Source: an uncultured Eubacteriales bacterium (GTDB lineage Bacteria; Bacillota; Clostridia; Christensenellales; Borkfalkiaceae). From it: a stretch of 64,000 nt of DNA. The notes beneath the pieces were generated by a model. That model ran no database searches, was not told where the DNA came from, and saw only the letters and a list, made by a program, of their open reading frames with translations. The translations under genes were made by a program, and so were the position numbers. Positions 54,563-63,345 of the stretch are shown one piece after another (the stretch's first letter is position 1; every line of letters starts with the position of its first letter). Location: contig CASELQ010000012.1 in the NCBI GenBank assembly GCA_949288785.1, forward strand, positions 1 to 64,000, given 5' to 3'.

Positions 54563-55639
54563 TTATATTTTATAATCTTTAATTGCCTCTTTTAAAGGTT
54601 TGTAAAGCATTTTTGCCATTCGGTAAAAACCCAGGTCGTTGGGGTGGCACCCGTCCACAAAACAGTTTTCTCTGTCGTTACTGCCGAAAAGTTTTTTCCC
54701 GTCCGCAAAATAAACGAATTTATCTCCCGCGGCAAGCGCTTTTTTATATGCCTTTTTAACCGTTTTGCGCCGCGGTTCAGTCAGTTCGGGCTCTCCGTCG
54801 TAATCGGGGCGGGAGACAAAAAAGAAGGGCGTTTTCGGCTGTGCCGCGCGGAAGGTTTCATACAGCGGGTACAGCGTGTTTTCAAGGTGCTGCGGAGAGG
54901 GCGCGTTATGGTCGTAATCGCACACAAAGGCGGCGCACGGTATGCGGGAAAGATACTCCGCCATGGCGGGCTCGCCCTTGGCGCTGCCCGAAAAACCGAG
55001 GTTTATAAAGTCCGTATTGAGCCACTTGGAAAGATACGCCGGGTAACAGTTGTCCGGGCGGGAAGCGCACGCGCCCTGCGTGATGGAAGAACCGTAAAAC
55101 AGCACGGGCAGGGTATAGGAATACTTTCTGCCGCCGCTAACCTCTGCGCCCTCGTCAAAGCCTATTTCAAGGCTTTTAAGTCCGTTATACAGGGGAAGCC
55201 ACAGTATGTAGTCGTTAAAGCCCTCCGGCAGCGGGGCGCTGCGCTCCATACCGCCGCTTTCGGTTACCTCCGGAAAGAAGTTCTTTACGAAAGTGCAGCC
55301 CTTGTCGGTCTCTTTGAGCAGGGTAAAGCCGCATACCCCCGAAAGGGGCATGTGCGGAAAGGGGGCAAGCTGTGCCCATTCCGCCTTTATGTAAATTTCC
55401 TTTGCGCGGGCGGAAAATCTTATCCTCCCGCCCGAAACGTGGGAGGACAGCGCATGCACTCCTTCCGAAACGGCGGCGGCAGCCTTTTCCGGCATGCGCG
55501 AAAACCGCTTTTCCTCCTCAAAATAACTTACGCCGTAAATGTCGAACGGGGCGCACGGCAGAGGATAAAACCTTTTTCCGCCGCCGCGGCTCCCGCTCTC
55601 CTGCGGGGCAAGCGCCTTGTCTATTTCGCCAATTTTCAT
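54563..55639 (-). CDS. SGNH/GDSL-family hydrolase with N-terminal beta domain
   Basis: 358-residue cytoplasmic esterase/lipase-like enzyme. After a ~170-residue N-terminal beta-sandwich, the SGNH blocks follow: 'VLFYGSSITQGACAS' (nucleophile Ser), 'NLGFSGSAKGE' (Gly), 'CDYDHNAP' (Asn) and 'CFVDGCHPNDLGFYRMA' (Asp-His). This architecture is seen in carbohydrate deacetylases. The substrate is unknown. It overlaps the DUF4037 gene by 4 nt (ATGA). Confidence 0.85.
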   Translation of the reverse strand: MKIGEIDKALAPQESGSRGGGKRFYPLPCAPFDIYGVSYFEEEKRFSRMPEKAAAAVSEGVHALSSHVSGGRIRFSARAKEIYIKAEWAQLAPFPHMPLSGVCGFTLLKETDKGCTFVKNFFPEVTESGGMERSAPLPEGFNDYILWLPLYNGLKSLEIGFDEGAEVSGGRKYSYTLPVLFYGSSITQGACASRPDNCYPAYLSKWLNTDFINLGFSGSAKGEPAMAEYLSRIPCAAFVCDYDHNAPSPQHLENTLYPLYETFRAAQPKTPFFFVSRPDYDGEPELTEPRRKTVKKAYKKALAAGDKFVYFADGKKLFGSNDRENCFVDGCHPNDLGFYRMAKMLYKPLKEAIKDYKI

Positions 55640-56571
55640 GATACTCCCTCCATTATATGCATGTTTCGCAGTTCGGCGTCGGTAATGCCTTTGGTTACCG
55701 ACAGGGCGTGTTTTTCAAGATCGCTGCCCTGTGCGAAAGACAGCCCCTCCCGGCACAGTTCGGCGCAAATTACCGCCGCCACGTCCTCTATTATATCCTG
55801 CTTTTGCTTTCCTTCTTTTTCGCCGTTCCCCGTCTGGATGAGTTCGGAAAGCGTAAATTCCAGGTCGGAAAGTCTTTCAAGTTCTCTCAGCCCCCTGAAA
55901 GCCCACTTGTAAAAGGGCTGATAAACGTCGTTTATAAGATATATCAGCGCTATTGCGTGTATTACGAATTCATGGGCGCAAAGGGCGGCGGCGCCGCTCT
56001 CTTTGCGGGTTACGCACCGCCCGTAGTTATACTGCCCGGCTTGCGCCATAAGGGCAAGGTGCGCGGCAATCTTTTTCCTCTTCACGTCCGGCGGGTAGCC
56101 TTGTTTTAAGATGTCCCGTATTTGGGAAAACCGCCCCGCCCCGTCAAAAAACACCTTTCCGCTCGTTGCCGCGCGCAAGGCGTAAGGAGGGGTGTAAAGC
56201 CATTGGTAATTGCTTTCGGGCGGGGCGGGGGAACCTATGTGGCGGGTATAAAACTCTCCTATGCTCATAACCCCGCGCCTGTCCCCGCCCACGGGGGAAA
56301 CGAGCCCGCGTTTCAGCCCCATATATTCCTTTGGCAGCCGCGAATAGGCGCGGGAAAGGGTAAAACCGTATTTTTCGTAATCTTCTTCGGTCAGCCATAT
56401 GCAAAAGCCGGGGTCGAAGTCGTGGTCGCGCGAAAACGCGTCGTCATACCCCAGACATTCCGAACCCTCTCCCGCAAGCCCGGTTGCCGCCCGCGACATG
56501 ACGTCGAACTCTTTAAACAGCCGCGTTGAATATTCGTTATAAAAACTTTCGCTTATTTCAAGCCCGCGCAT
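55636..56571 (-). CDS. DUF4037 protein, nucleotidyltransferase-like
   Basis: 311-residue protein of the DUF4037 family. Near the N-terminus 'GSECLGYDDAFSRDHDFDPGF' (about 37-57, shown only as landmark) has the Gly-Ser and Asp-x-Asp spacing of minimal nucleotidyltransferases, so a nucleotidyl-transfer role is likely but unproven. The rest is helical. Start uncertain: ATG 56571 or GTG 56580, both served by GAGGAG inside the preceding gene's end. It forms a trio with the TPR protein upstream and SGNH hydrolase downstream. Confidence 0.7.
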   Translation of the reverse strand: MRGLEISESFYNEYSTRLFKEFDVMSRAATGLAGEGSECLGYDDAFSRDHDFDPGFCIWLTEEDYEKYGFTLSRAYSRLPKEYMGLKRGLVSPVGGDRRGVMSIGEFYTRHIGSPAPPESNYQWLYTPPYALRAATSGKVFFDGAGRFSQIRDILKQGYPPDVKRKKIAAHLALMAQAGQYNYGRCVTRKESGAAALCAHEFVIHAIALIYLINDVYQPFYKWAFRGLRELERLSDLEFTLSELIQTGNGEKEGKQKQDIIEDVAAVICAELCREGLSFAQGSDLEKHALSVTKGITDAELRNMHIMEGVS

Positions 56572-57385
56572 AAATTTCACGGCTCTCCTCAATAAATTCT
56601 TCGGCTATTATATCGTAACCGAAATACTTAAACGACGGGGCGCACTTGGAAAGTACGAAGGCGTAATAACCGTCCTTTTTTATCTCTTCGCCGGTAAGCA
56701 GGCCGTACGCCGCGAACAGACAGTCTGTAATCTCCTTTTTGTCTTTTCCGGCATGCTCGTAAAGGTGCGCAAGGTTTACGTACGTTACCGCAAGGTCGGG
56801 CTGCCCGTTTTCCGCCTTTTCCATAATGGAAAGCGCCCTCTTAAAACATTCTTCGGCGGCTTTTAAATTGCCCGCGTCTTCAAGCGCAAGCGCCTTGTTG
56901 TTGTAAAAGCCCGCCATTTTAACGTCGTTTTTATCAAGGTGGGAAGAGTACACTTTGTAAACCTCATCGTATAGTGGCAGCGCTTTTTTCGCCTCCCCGA
57001 ACGCCTTTAACGTGGTTGCGGCGTTAAGCAGCACCGTTGCGCCAGAAACGGTGTTTTCAAGCTCTGACAGCCTTACCAGTTCGGTACCGCGCGCCGCGGC
57101 GTTAAGCCCCTTTTCTTTATCTCCCGTCTTGCGGTAAAGCCCTATAAGTTCGCTTACCACCGAAAGTTCGCCGCGGCGGTCTTTAAGCGCGCGCGCTTCA
57201 TTTTCCCAGTACTCTAAAAGCGATTGCGCGCCCGCAAGGTCGTTCTTTTCAAACATCTTGTCAAGCCGTTCCATTATCCTGTCTACGGGAATGGTGCCGT
57301 CCGGATCGTCTTTTTTGGGGGCGTAAAATTCTCTTCCGCCGCAAACCGAGCAGCGGGGTTCTTTGAAATCGAACGGGTCTAACAT
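56558..57385 (-). CDS. TPR-repeat protein with N-terminal zinc-finger-like motif
   Basis: 275-residue protein. A short 'CSVCGG' motif at 12-17 suggests half of a metal-binding ribbon. Tetratricopeptide-like helical repeats fill ~35-260 ('GFYNNKALALEDAGNLKAAEECFKRAL', 'AVTYVNLAHLYEHAGK'). Such proteins mediate protein contacts. The end overlaps the DUF4037 start. No catalytic residues are seen. Confidence 0.75.
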   Translation of the reverse strand: MLDPFDFKEPRCSVCGGREFYAPKKDDPDGTIPVDRIMERLDKMFEKNDLAGAQSLLEYWENEARALKDRRGELSVVSELIGLYRKTGDKEKGLNAAARGTELVRLSELENTVSGATVLLNAATTLKAFGEAKKALPLYDEVYKVYSSHLDKNDVKMAGFYNNKALALEDAGNLKAAEECFKRALSIMEKAENGQPDLAVTYVNLAHLYEHAGKDKKEITDCLFAAYGLLTGEEIKKDGYYAFVLSKCAPSFKYFGYDIIAEEFIEESREIYARA

Positions 57386-57411
57386 AAGTTTATCATCCTC
57401 ACTTTTCCGCG

Positions 57412-58296
57412 TTACGACGGTGCGGACAAATACAGTTTTTTATATTGCAGGGGCGAATAGCCCGTGATTTTCTTAAAGGTCTTGGTGAAGTAGTTGGGCG
57501 TGTCGAACGCAAGTTCGGCGGCTATCTGCGAGACGTTCAGGTTGCCCTCCCGCAGCAGCTGTTTTGCGCGCTCTATTTTGAGGTTGGTAAAATAGGTCAT
57601 CACCGTAACCCCCGTGTCCGCCTTGAAGCGGCTGAACACGTAAGACTTGTTGTAGTTTACCCGCGCGCATATCTCGCTTACCGAAAGTTTTTCGCCTATG
57701 CTTGCGCGGAGCAGCGCTATTATGTCGCCCGTAACTTTGCCTTCCGCTTCTTTGAGCACGAACACTTCGTTGCAGTCCCTTTCCGTTTCCGCCCGCATTA
57801 TGTTTATGAGCAGTATTTCGAGATAGTTTTTTATGAGCTGCTGCCCCCCGAGAGCCGGGCGGTCCTTTAATTCCATATGTGTGAGGTTGGGGTTGAAATA
57901 GGGCAGGTTAAATGTGTTTTTGCCTTCTTCCGTTATGTAGTATACGAACTTGGAGAGGGTTTTGCTCAGTTTTATCTTTTTGTCCTCGAAAAAGCGCATG
58001 GCTCGGCTTTTGCACACAAAGGTTATTATGAATATGCTGGGCGCCTTTTTCCCGTCCGCTTTGAGAGCGTGCCCTATGTCGGGCTTGTGAAAGAGCATCT
58101 CCCCTTCGGAAAGCGGAATATCTTTCCCTTCCGCCCGGGCAATGCACGGCCCTTTGTCCGCATATACTATTTCCCAGAAGTCATGCTTTTCTTCCGGAAA
58201 GGAAAAGTTTTTTTCCGGCTGAAGGTAGTGTATGGTAACTATGTCTTCCACCACTATAAGTTTTTCTATCTTATGCTTGTAGTAACGCTTTGCCAT
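57412..58296 (-). CDS. AraC-family transcriptional regulator, apparently leaderless
   Basis: 294-residue regulator. The N-terminal cupin-like sensor domain (~20-140) has 'KHDFWEIVYADKG' and 'LSEGEMLFHKPDIGHAL', typical of sugar-responsive AraC proteins. The C-terminal double HTH (~195-290) has 'LSVSEICARVNYNKSYVFSRF' and 'VSQIAAELAFDTPNYFTKTFKK', followed by 'TGYSPLQYKK'. Divergent from the PIG-L/deaminase operon, which it probably controls. The ATG lies seven bases after the -10 box with no ribosome site. Confidence 0.9.
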   Translation of the reverse strand: MAKRYYKHKIEKLIVVEDIVTIHYLQPEKNFSFPEEKHDFWEIVYADKGPCIARAEGKDIPLSEGEMLFHKPDIGHALKADGKKAPSIFIITFVCKSRAMRFFEDKKIKLSKTLSKFVYYITEEGKNTFNLPYFNPNLTHMELKDRPALGGQQLIKNYLEILLINIMRAETERDCNEVFVLKEAEGKVTGDIIALLRASIGEKLSVSEICARVNYNKSYVFSRFKADTGVTVMTYFTNLKIERAKQLLREGNLNVSQIAAELAFDTPNYFTKTFKKITGYSPLQYKKLYLSAPS

Positions 58297-58302
58297 ACCG
58301 AT

Positions 58303-58332
58303 ATTTTAACATGCGATGCGGCAAAGTGTCAA
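58303..58332 (-). promoter_or_regulatory. Sigma-A promoter abutting the araC-like start codon
   Basis: Minus strand TTGACA, 18-bp spacer, TAAAAT preceded by TGT. The ATG at 58296 coincides with the expected +1. Confidence 0.8.
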
Positions 58333-58388
58333 ATTATTTTATAAAAACGCGAGCGGAATATTTTACCTTTTTTCAGGACTGTATGGCA

Positions 58389-58417
58389 TTGCAAGCCGGT
58401 AAGATAAGTTTTATAAT
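58389..58417 (+). promoter_or_regulatory. Promoter of the amino-sugar operon
   Basis: TTGCAA, 17-bp spacer, TATAAT. Its -35 lies ~57 bp from the divergent promoter's -35, a spacing suited to a shared AraC operator. Confidence 0.7.
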
Positions 58418-58478
58418 AATATAAAAAAATATATGCGCCTGCGGCGGAAAATCTCCGCGGGGCGCAAAGGAGCGGTAT

Positions 58479-59183
58479 ATGAGGGTATTGGCAGTGGGGT
58501 GCCATCCGGACGATGTGGAGATAGCGTGTTCGGGCACGCTTGCAAAATGCGTTAAACGGGGGGATAAGGTCATCGTGTGCCACGCTTCCAGCGGGAACTT
58601 AGGGCACGTTATAATCCCGCCGGACGAACTGAAAGTAATGCGCGCGGAGGAGGCGCGCCGCGCGGGCGCGCTTGCCGGCATAGAGGTCATTTACGGAGGG
58701 TTTGACGACCTTGAAATTTTCGACAACAACAAAAAATCCCGCGATAAGATGGTGGACGTGATAAGGTACGCCGACCCGGACTTTATAATAACCCATAACC
58801 CGGACGACTATATGCCCGACCACACCGCCGTTTCAAGGCTGGTGTTCGACGCGAGCTTTACCGCAACTCTGCCTAACTACGCAAGCAAGGAAAAGGGCGC
58901 AGCCAAGCTCGTGCCCATATATTATATGGATACGCTTGCGGGCGTAAACTTCGTGCCCACCGAGTACGTGGACATAACCGAGGAAATAGACCTTAAATTA
59001 AAGATGCTCAACTGCCACGAAAGCCAGATAGTGTGGATGAGGGATCACGACCATATAGATTTTCCCGATATGGTAAAGACCTGTTCGCGCTACCGCGGCT
59101 ATCAGTGCGGGGCGGAGTATGCCGAAGGGTTCCGCCAGTGCCTTGCATACTTAAAGGGCACTTCAAAAAGACTGCTGCCTTAA
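58479..59183 (+). CDS. PIG-L/LmbE-family N-deacetylase
   Basis: 234-residue zinc-dependent deacetylase-like protein. 'GCHPDDVEIACSG' (7-19) is the AHPDDxE zinc motif and 'PDHTAVSRL' (~112-120) gives the third ligand. The family removes N-acetyl from GlcNAc-type substrates (mycothiol, bacillithiol, GPI or free sugars). Followed by a glucosamine-6-phosphate deaminase-like gene, deacetylation of an amino sugar is plausible. AAAGGAG precedes the ATG. First gene of the operon. Confidence 0.88.
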   Translation: MRVLAVGCHPDDVEIACSGTLAKCVKRGDKVIVCHASSGNLGHVIIPPDELKVMRAEEARRAGALAGIEVIYGGFDDLEIFDNNKKSRDKMVDVIRYADPDFIITHNPDDYMPDHTAVSRLVFDASFTATLPNYASKEKGAAKLVPIYYMDTLAGVNFVPTEYVDITEEIDLKLKMLNCHESQIVWMRDHDHIDFPDMVKTCSRYRGYQCGAEYAEGFRQCLAYLKGTSKRLLP

Positions 59184-59292
59184 CCCGTTTTCAGGGCGGG
59201 CGAACGGCTTTTATAATCGTTATGCACCCGCAACGCAGGTTGCGGAAAAGATATAAAACATAAAAATCAAGAAAATTAAGAGAGGTGAAGAT

Positions 59293-59850
59293 ATGGATTT
59301 CAATTCTACCGTAAAAGGAAGTTTGCTGGAAGGGTTTTACCCCCAAGGGTGGGACTTTGAAAAGATAGATAAGTGCTGCGCCCACGCGCCGGAGGAGATC
59401 TTTGAAAAACAGCCCTTCTGGAACAAGGATTTCAGCGTGGTTTCGTGCGGGGACCTTACCGAGTTCGACGTTAAGATGGGCCACGAGATAGCAAGCGAGA
59501 TTAAAAAGGCGGAAGAAGAGGGGAGAAAACTTGCATTTATTCTGCCCGTCGGTCCCATGGGTATGTACAAGTGGGCGGTGTACTTCCTTAAAGAATGGAA
59601 GGTGTCCTGCAAGAACGTGTGGTGCTTTAACATGGACGAATGGGCGGATTCGGAGGGCAACACCATCACGGGAGAGGCGTCTTTCCAGAACGCCATGGAA
59701 AAGGCGTTTTATAACCCGTTAGGGGAACTCACGGTGCCCGCATCTCACAGGAATTTCGCCACCAAAGACAATCTTCCCACCTACCCCGAAAAGATAGCCG
59801 CGCTTAAATTAAAAAGGAGGGCGCAAAACTCGTGCTGGTTTACGGCATAG
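59293..59850 (+). CDS. Glucosamine-6-phosphate deaminase-like, N-terminal fragment (frameshifted)
   Basis: N-terminal half of a NagB-fold sugar-phosphate isomerase/deaminase. '[20 protein letters not shown]' and '[14 protein letters not shown]' match the larger clostridial NagB relatives rather than the classic ~260-residue NagB. At 59808-59825, an A-rich run (AAATTAAAAAGGAGG), the frame fails and reads '[11 protein letters not shown]' before stopping. The shifted frame continues '[15 protein letters not shown]'. A single-base indel in or near the A-run explains it, so a sequencing error is a strong possibility. GAGGTGA precedes the ATG. Confidence 0.82.
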   Translation: MDFNSTVKGSLLEGFYPQGWDFEKIDKCCAHAPEEIFEKQPFWNKDFSVVSCGDLTEFDVKMGHEIASEIKKAEEEGRKLAFILPVGPMGMYKWAVYFLKEWKVSCKNVWCFNMDEWADSEGNTITGEASFQNAMEKAFYNPLGELTVPASHRNFATKDNLPTYPEKIAALKLKRRAQNSCWFTA

Positions 59851-60242
59851 GCAGAATGTGCCACATAGCTTTCTGGGAGCCCACCATAGGCGCGGAATTT
59901 AAAAGCGACGAGGAGTGGATGGCTCAGCCCTACCGCATAGCCGTTAAACTTCACCCCCTTACCGTGGAACAGAACGCCATAACGTCTTTTAAGTCGAGAA
60001 CGTCGCTCGTGCCCTGCCGCGCCAACACGGTGGGTCCCGCGCTCATGTTCTCCGCCGATTACGCGATTGGCGGGGCGGACGGAGCACTTTCCCGCGGAAT
60101 GCAGTGGCAGGGAATGTCTTTATGGATGACTTTAAGGTACGGTAAAAACAGGAACGTACCCTCTTCGTTCATACCTACAATCCCCGGCAAACTCTTTTTC
60201 TTAAAAGAGCTGGCAGGTCCCTTAGAGCCCGAGATGAATTAA
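59832..60242 (+). pseudogene. Glucosamine-6-phosphate deaminase-like, C-terminal fragment
   Basis: Remaining half of the same gene: '[15 protein letters not shown]', '[17 protein letters not shown]' and '[15 protein letters not shown]'. Restored, the protein would be about 316 residues. GGAGG at 59816-59820 happens to precede the internal CTG-TTG region, so weak internal initiation cannot be excluded, but a half-barrel is not expected to fold. Confidence 0.78.
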
Positions 60243-60402
60243 GACTAAGGCAGTTAAAACAAAGGCGGGTATTTTGCAGTTATAACAACTGTATATGACA
60301 GAAAATACTCAAATACGTATTTTTAAAGTAATAAAACAGAGTTTTTCCGCCGTGCGGCGCCTATTATCGCCGCACGGCAGAAAAGGCACCTGAGGTAATA
60401 AA
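60243..60402. other. Intergenic with perfect 11-bp hairpin
   Basis: GCCGTGCGGCG (60349-60359) and its complement (60368-60378) around an 8-base loop, without a T-run, 25 bases before the acetyltransferase start. No clear promoter. Confidence 0.45.
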
Positions 60403-60954
60403 ATGACTGAAAGAGAAAAGATGCTTGCGGGCGAACTTTACGCCCCGTCAGACCCCGACCTTGTAAAAAGGCACGACAGGGCGCGGACGTTGTTCGCCAA
60501 ATACAACAAGACCTCCTGCAAGCAGGAAAAAAAGCGGGATAAACTGATAAAACAGCTGTTCGGGAAGACGGGCGAAAACATAAAGGTGGAAACGCCTTTT
60601 TTCTGCGATTACGGCGAAAACATAGAGGTGGGCGAAAATTTTTCCGCCAACTACGGCTGCATAATATTGGACGTAAACAAGGTAAAAATAGGCAAAAACT
60701 GTATGCTTGCGCCCAACGTGGGGATATATTCGGCAACCCACCCCGTGCGGGCGGAGGAGCGGTATAACGGCGTGGAACTGGGTTTCCCCGTAACCATAGG
60801 CGATAACTGCTGGATAGGCGGCGGCGCCGTGATATGCCCGGGCGTAACGCTCGGCAACAACGTGGTGGTGGGCGCCGGTTCGGTTGTAACCAAGAGTTTC
60901 GGGGACAACGTGGTTATAGCGGGCAACCCCGCAAAGGTGATAAGAGAGTTATGA
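60403..60954 (+). CDS. Maltose/galactoside O-acetyltransferase-type hexapeptide enzyme
   Basis: 183-residue left-handed beta-helix acetyltransferase. The N-terminal mac domain 'EREKMLAGELYAPSDPDL' and the hexapeptide repeats 'IEVGENFSANYGCIILD', 'IGDNCWIGGGAVICPGVTLG' and 'VVGAGSVVTKSF' are classic, as is the catalytic His in 'SATHPVRAEER'. It acetylates sugar hydroxyls from acetyl-CoA, often for detoxification. Stop and next start overlap (ATGA). Confidence 0.92.
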   Translation: MTEREKMLAGELYAPSDPDLVKRHDRARTLFAKYNKTSCKQEKKRDKLIKQLFGKTGENIKVETPFFCDYGENIEVGENFSANYGCIILDVNKVKIGKNCMLAPNVGIYSATHPVRAEERYNGVELGFPVTIGDNCWIGGGAVICPGVTLGNNVVVGAGSVVTKSFGDNVVIAGNPAKVIREL

Positions 60955-62171
60955 AAAAGTTTATAATGTACGGCGCGGGTAACATAGGCCGCGGCTTTAT
61001 AGGGCAGACCTTTTCGGAAGCCGGGTATAAAGTGGGGTTTGTGGATATAAACAAGGAAGTTATATCCCGCTTGAACAGCGACGGGTGTTACCCCGTAAAT
61101 ATAGTTACTTCCGACAAAAACGAGGAAATAACCGTAAAAAACGTGTACGGGATAGACGGGGCGGATACCGCCGCCGTTGCAAAGGAGATTGCCTCCTGCG
61201 AACTTATGGCAACCGCAATAGGCGTGAACGTGCTTAAATTCATAGCCAAGCCCATAGCGGAGGGCATAAAGGCGCGCGCGGCGCTCTCCGAAAAACCCCT
61301 TAACATAATAATCTGCGAAAACCTCATCGGGGCGGACGAGTATCTTAAAGGGCTGGTGTTAAAGGAAATACCCGAACTTAAAGATTACGTGGAGAGTTCC
61401 GTGGGCTTTATAGAGGCAAGCATAGGCAGAATGGTGCCCGTGATGACGGAAGAGAAAAAGCAGGGCAACCCGTTAAGAGTGTACGTGGAGCCGTATAACG
61501 TTCTGCCCGTGGATAAGGCGGCGTTCAAGGGAGAGCCGGTTGCGGACGTAAAGAACCTTTATCCCTTCTCGCCGTTCAATCTGTTCATACAGCGAAAGCT
61601 CTTTATGCACAACATGAGCCACGCGCTCACGGCATACCTCGGGTATCTGCGCGGGTATGAGTATATTTATCAGGCGGTTGCCGATTACGACATAAGGTAT
61701 TGCGCCTACCGCGCGCTAACCGCCATGGCGGCAGCCGTTTCCGCCGAGAATAACACCACCGTTAATATGCTGTTGGAGCATGCGGATAATCTTTTATACC
61801 GCTTTACGAACACTGCGCTTGCGGATACCGTTGCCAGGGTGGGGAAGGACACAAAGCGCAAGCTCGGCGAAAACGACAGGCTGATAGGCGCCCTTAAACT
61901 TGCCGAAAAGCATAACGTTGCGGCGGAATACCTGTGCATAGGCTCGGCGGCGGGGCTGCTCTTTTCACCCGAGGGGGACGAGGCATCCGCGGAAGTGTGC
62001 GCCTTTGCCAAAAAATACGGCGGGGAAGAGGCGATTAAAAAATACGGCGGATATTCGGGGAAATACCTGGGGTTGATAGGCAAAATTTACGATATGCTTT
62101 CCTCGGGTGCAAAACTTTCCGCCGTAACCGATATGTGCGACAGATTGGCAAACGCCGATATCCGCGTGTAG
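60951..62171 (+). CDS. Mannitol-1-phosphate 5-dehydrogenase-like
   Basis: 406-residue NAD-dependent polyol dehydrogenase of the MtlD/long-chain family. 'MYGAGNIGRGFIGQTFSEAG' is the nucleotide-binding N-terminus and fixes the start at 60951. 'ENLIGADEYLKGL', 'SSVGFIEASIGRMVP' and 'KLFMHNMSHALTAYLG' (substrate Lys/His region) follow. It would interconvert a hexitol phosphate and fructose 6-phosphate, which is also the product of glucosamine-6-phosphate deaminase. No PTS gene is in the window. Confidence 0.88.
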   Translation: MKKFIMYGAGNIGRGFIGQTFSEAGYKVGFVDINKEVISRLNSDGCYPVNIVTSDKNEEITVKNVYGIDGADTAAVAKEIASCELMATAIGVNVLKFIAKPIAEGIKARAALSEKPLNIIICENLIGADEYLKGLVLKEIPELKDYVESSVGFIEASIGRMVPVMTEEKKQGNPLRVYVEPYNVLPVDKAAFKGEPVADVKNLYPFSPFNLFIQRKLFMHNMSHALTAYLGYLRGYEYIYQAVADYDIRYCAYRALTAMAAAVSAENNTTVNMLLEHADNLLYRFTNTALADTVARVGKDTKRKLGENDRLIGALKLAEKHNVAAEYLCIGSAAGLLFSPEGDEASAEVCAFAKKYGGEEAIKKYGGYSGKYLGLIGKIYDMLSSGAKLSAVTDMCDRLANADIRV

Positions 62172-62185
62172 AGCAGGGGTGAAAT

Positions 62186-63148
62186 ATGAATAAGGGAATA
62201 ATGGTGGCGGGAAATATCCTCGTCGATAAGCTCAACGAAATTGCGGCATTTCCCGCCGCAGGGGAACTTACCAAAATACTGTCTTTTAAAATGGCGGCGG
62301 GCGGCTGTGTGCCCAACGTGGCGGCGGACCTTGCGGCGATAGACCCTTCGCTTAAAGTATACGCCTGCGGCGCCGTGGGAAAGGACGAGGAGGGGGCGTT
62401 CGTTCTCCGCGGGCTTTCGGAGCGCGGGGTGGACGTAAGCGGCGTTAAAATCATTCCTTCCGAAAAGACCAGTTTTACCGAGGTCATGAGCGTTGCGGGC
62501 GGGGAACGCACCTTCTTTACTTATGCAGGCGCAAGCGCTCTGTTCGGCGATGCGGACGTGGCGTTGGACCCGCAAAAAATAAGTATGCTGCACTTAGGGT
62601 ATTTTTTGCTGCTCGATAAAATGGACGCGGGCGACGGGCTTAAACTTCTCCGCCGTGCAAAGTCCGCGGGCATAAAGACCTCCATAGACCTGGTGAGCGA
62701 AAATTCCGACAGATATTCTTCCGTTCTGCCCTGCCTTGAATACGTGGATAACCTCATAATAAACGAGATAGAGGGCGGTAAACTTTCGGGCGTGGCGCCC
62801 GAAAGAGAAAACCTTTACCGCATATGCACGGCGCTTAAAGGCGCGGGAGTAAAGGAGCGGGTTATTATCCATATGCCGGAGGTATGCGCCTGCCTTTCCG
62901 AGCGGGGGTATTTGGAAATGCCCTCTTTCGACCTGCCCGAAGGTTTTATAAAGGGCTCCACCGGCGCGGGGGACGCCTTTTGCGCGGGCGCGCTCACGGG
63001 CATTTACCGCGGCGACGGCGAAGAGGATATTTTGCACCTTGCAAGCTGCGAGGCGGCGCTTTCTCTCCGCACGGCGGACGCGGTGAGCGGCGTAATAAAG
63101 CGGGAGGACGCGCTGGAATTTTGTTCCTCGCTCAAAAAGAGAAATTAA
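62186..63148 (+). CDS. PfkB/ribokinase-family sugar kinase
   Basis: 320-residue kinase. 'GGCVPNVAADLAAIDPS' (N-terminal PfkB motif) and 'KGSTGAGDAFCAGALTGI' (C-terminal motif with the catalytic Asp) are clear. The substrate may be a sugar, a nucleoside or a sugar acid; the context suggests a hexose or amino sugar. AGGGGTG precedes the ATG, 14 nt after the dehydrogenase. A large terminator follows at 63178. Confidence 0.9.
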   Translation: MNKGIMVAGNILVDKLNEIAAFPAAGELTKILSFKMAAGGCVPNVAADLAAIDPSLKVYACGAVGKDEEGAFVLRGLSERGVDVSGVKIIPSEKTSFTEVMSVAGGERTFFTYAGASALFGDADVALDPQKISMLHLGYFLLLDKMDAGDGLKLLRRAKSAGIKTSIDLVSENSDRYSSVLPCLEYVDNLIINEIEGGKLSGVAPERENLYRICTALKGAGVKERVIIHMPEVCACLSERGYLEMPSFDLPEGFIKGSTGAGDAFCAGALTGIYRGDGEEDILHLASCEAALSLRTADAVSGVIKREDALEFCSSLKKRN

Positions 63149-63177
63149 ATAAAAAAACGACCCCTTGCAGGAAACCG

Positions 63178-63220
63178 ATACGCACCCAAAAGCCGAACAG
63201 GCTTTTGGGTGCGTATATTT
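63178..63220 (+). terminator. 17-bp hairpin terminator after the pfkB-like gene
   Basis: Perfect stem, left arm 63178-63194, right arm 63200-63216, loop GAACA, then ATTTTATT. Because it lies between convergent genes it may serve both. A second 12-bp hairpin (63297-63325, arm GCGCCCTGCCGA) without T-run lies nearer the opposite gene. Confidence 0.8.
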
Positions 63221-63345
63221 TATTGGGGGCGCATATTTTAAGTTATAAAAAAATAAGCGGACAAAATAATGTCAGAAAAGTCCATTACAACTTTTCGCGC
63301 CCTGCCGACTGTATCGGCAGGGCGCAAACGGCATTTATAATAGGC

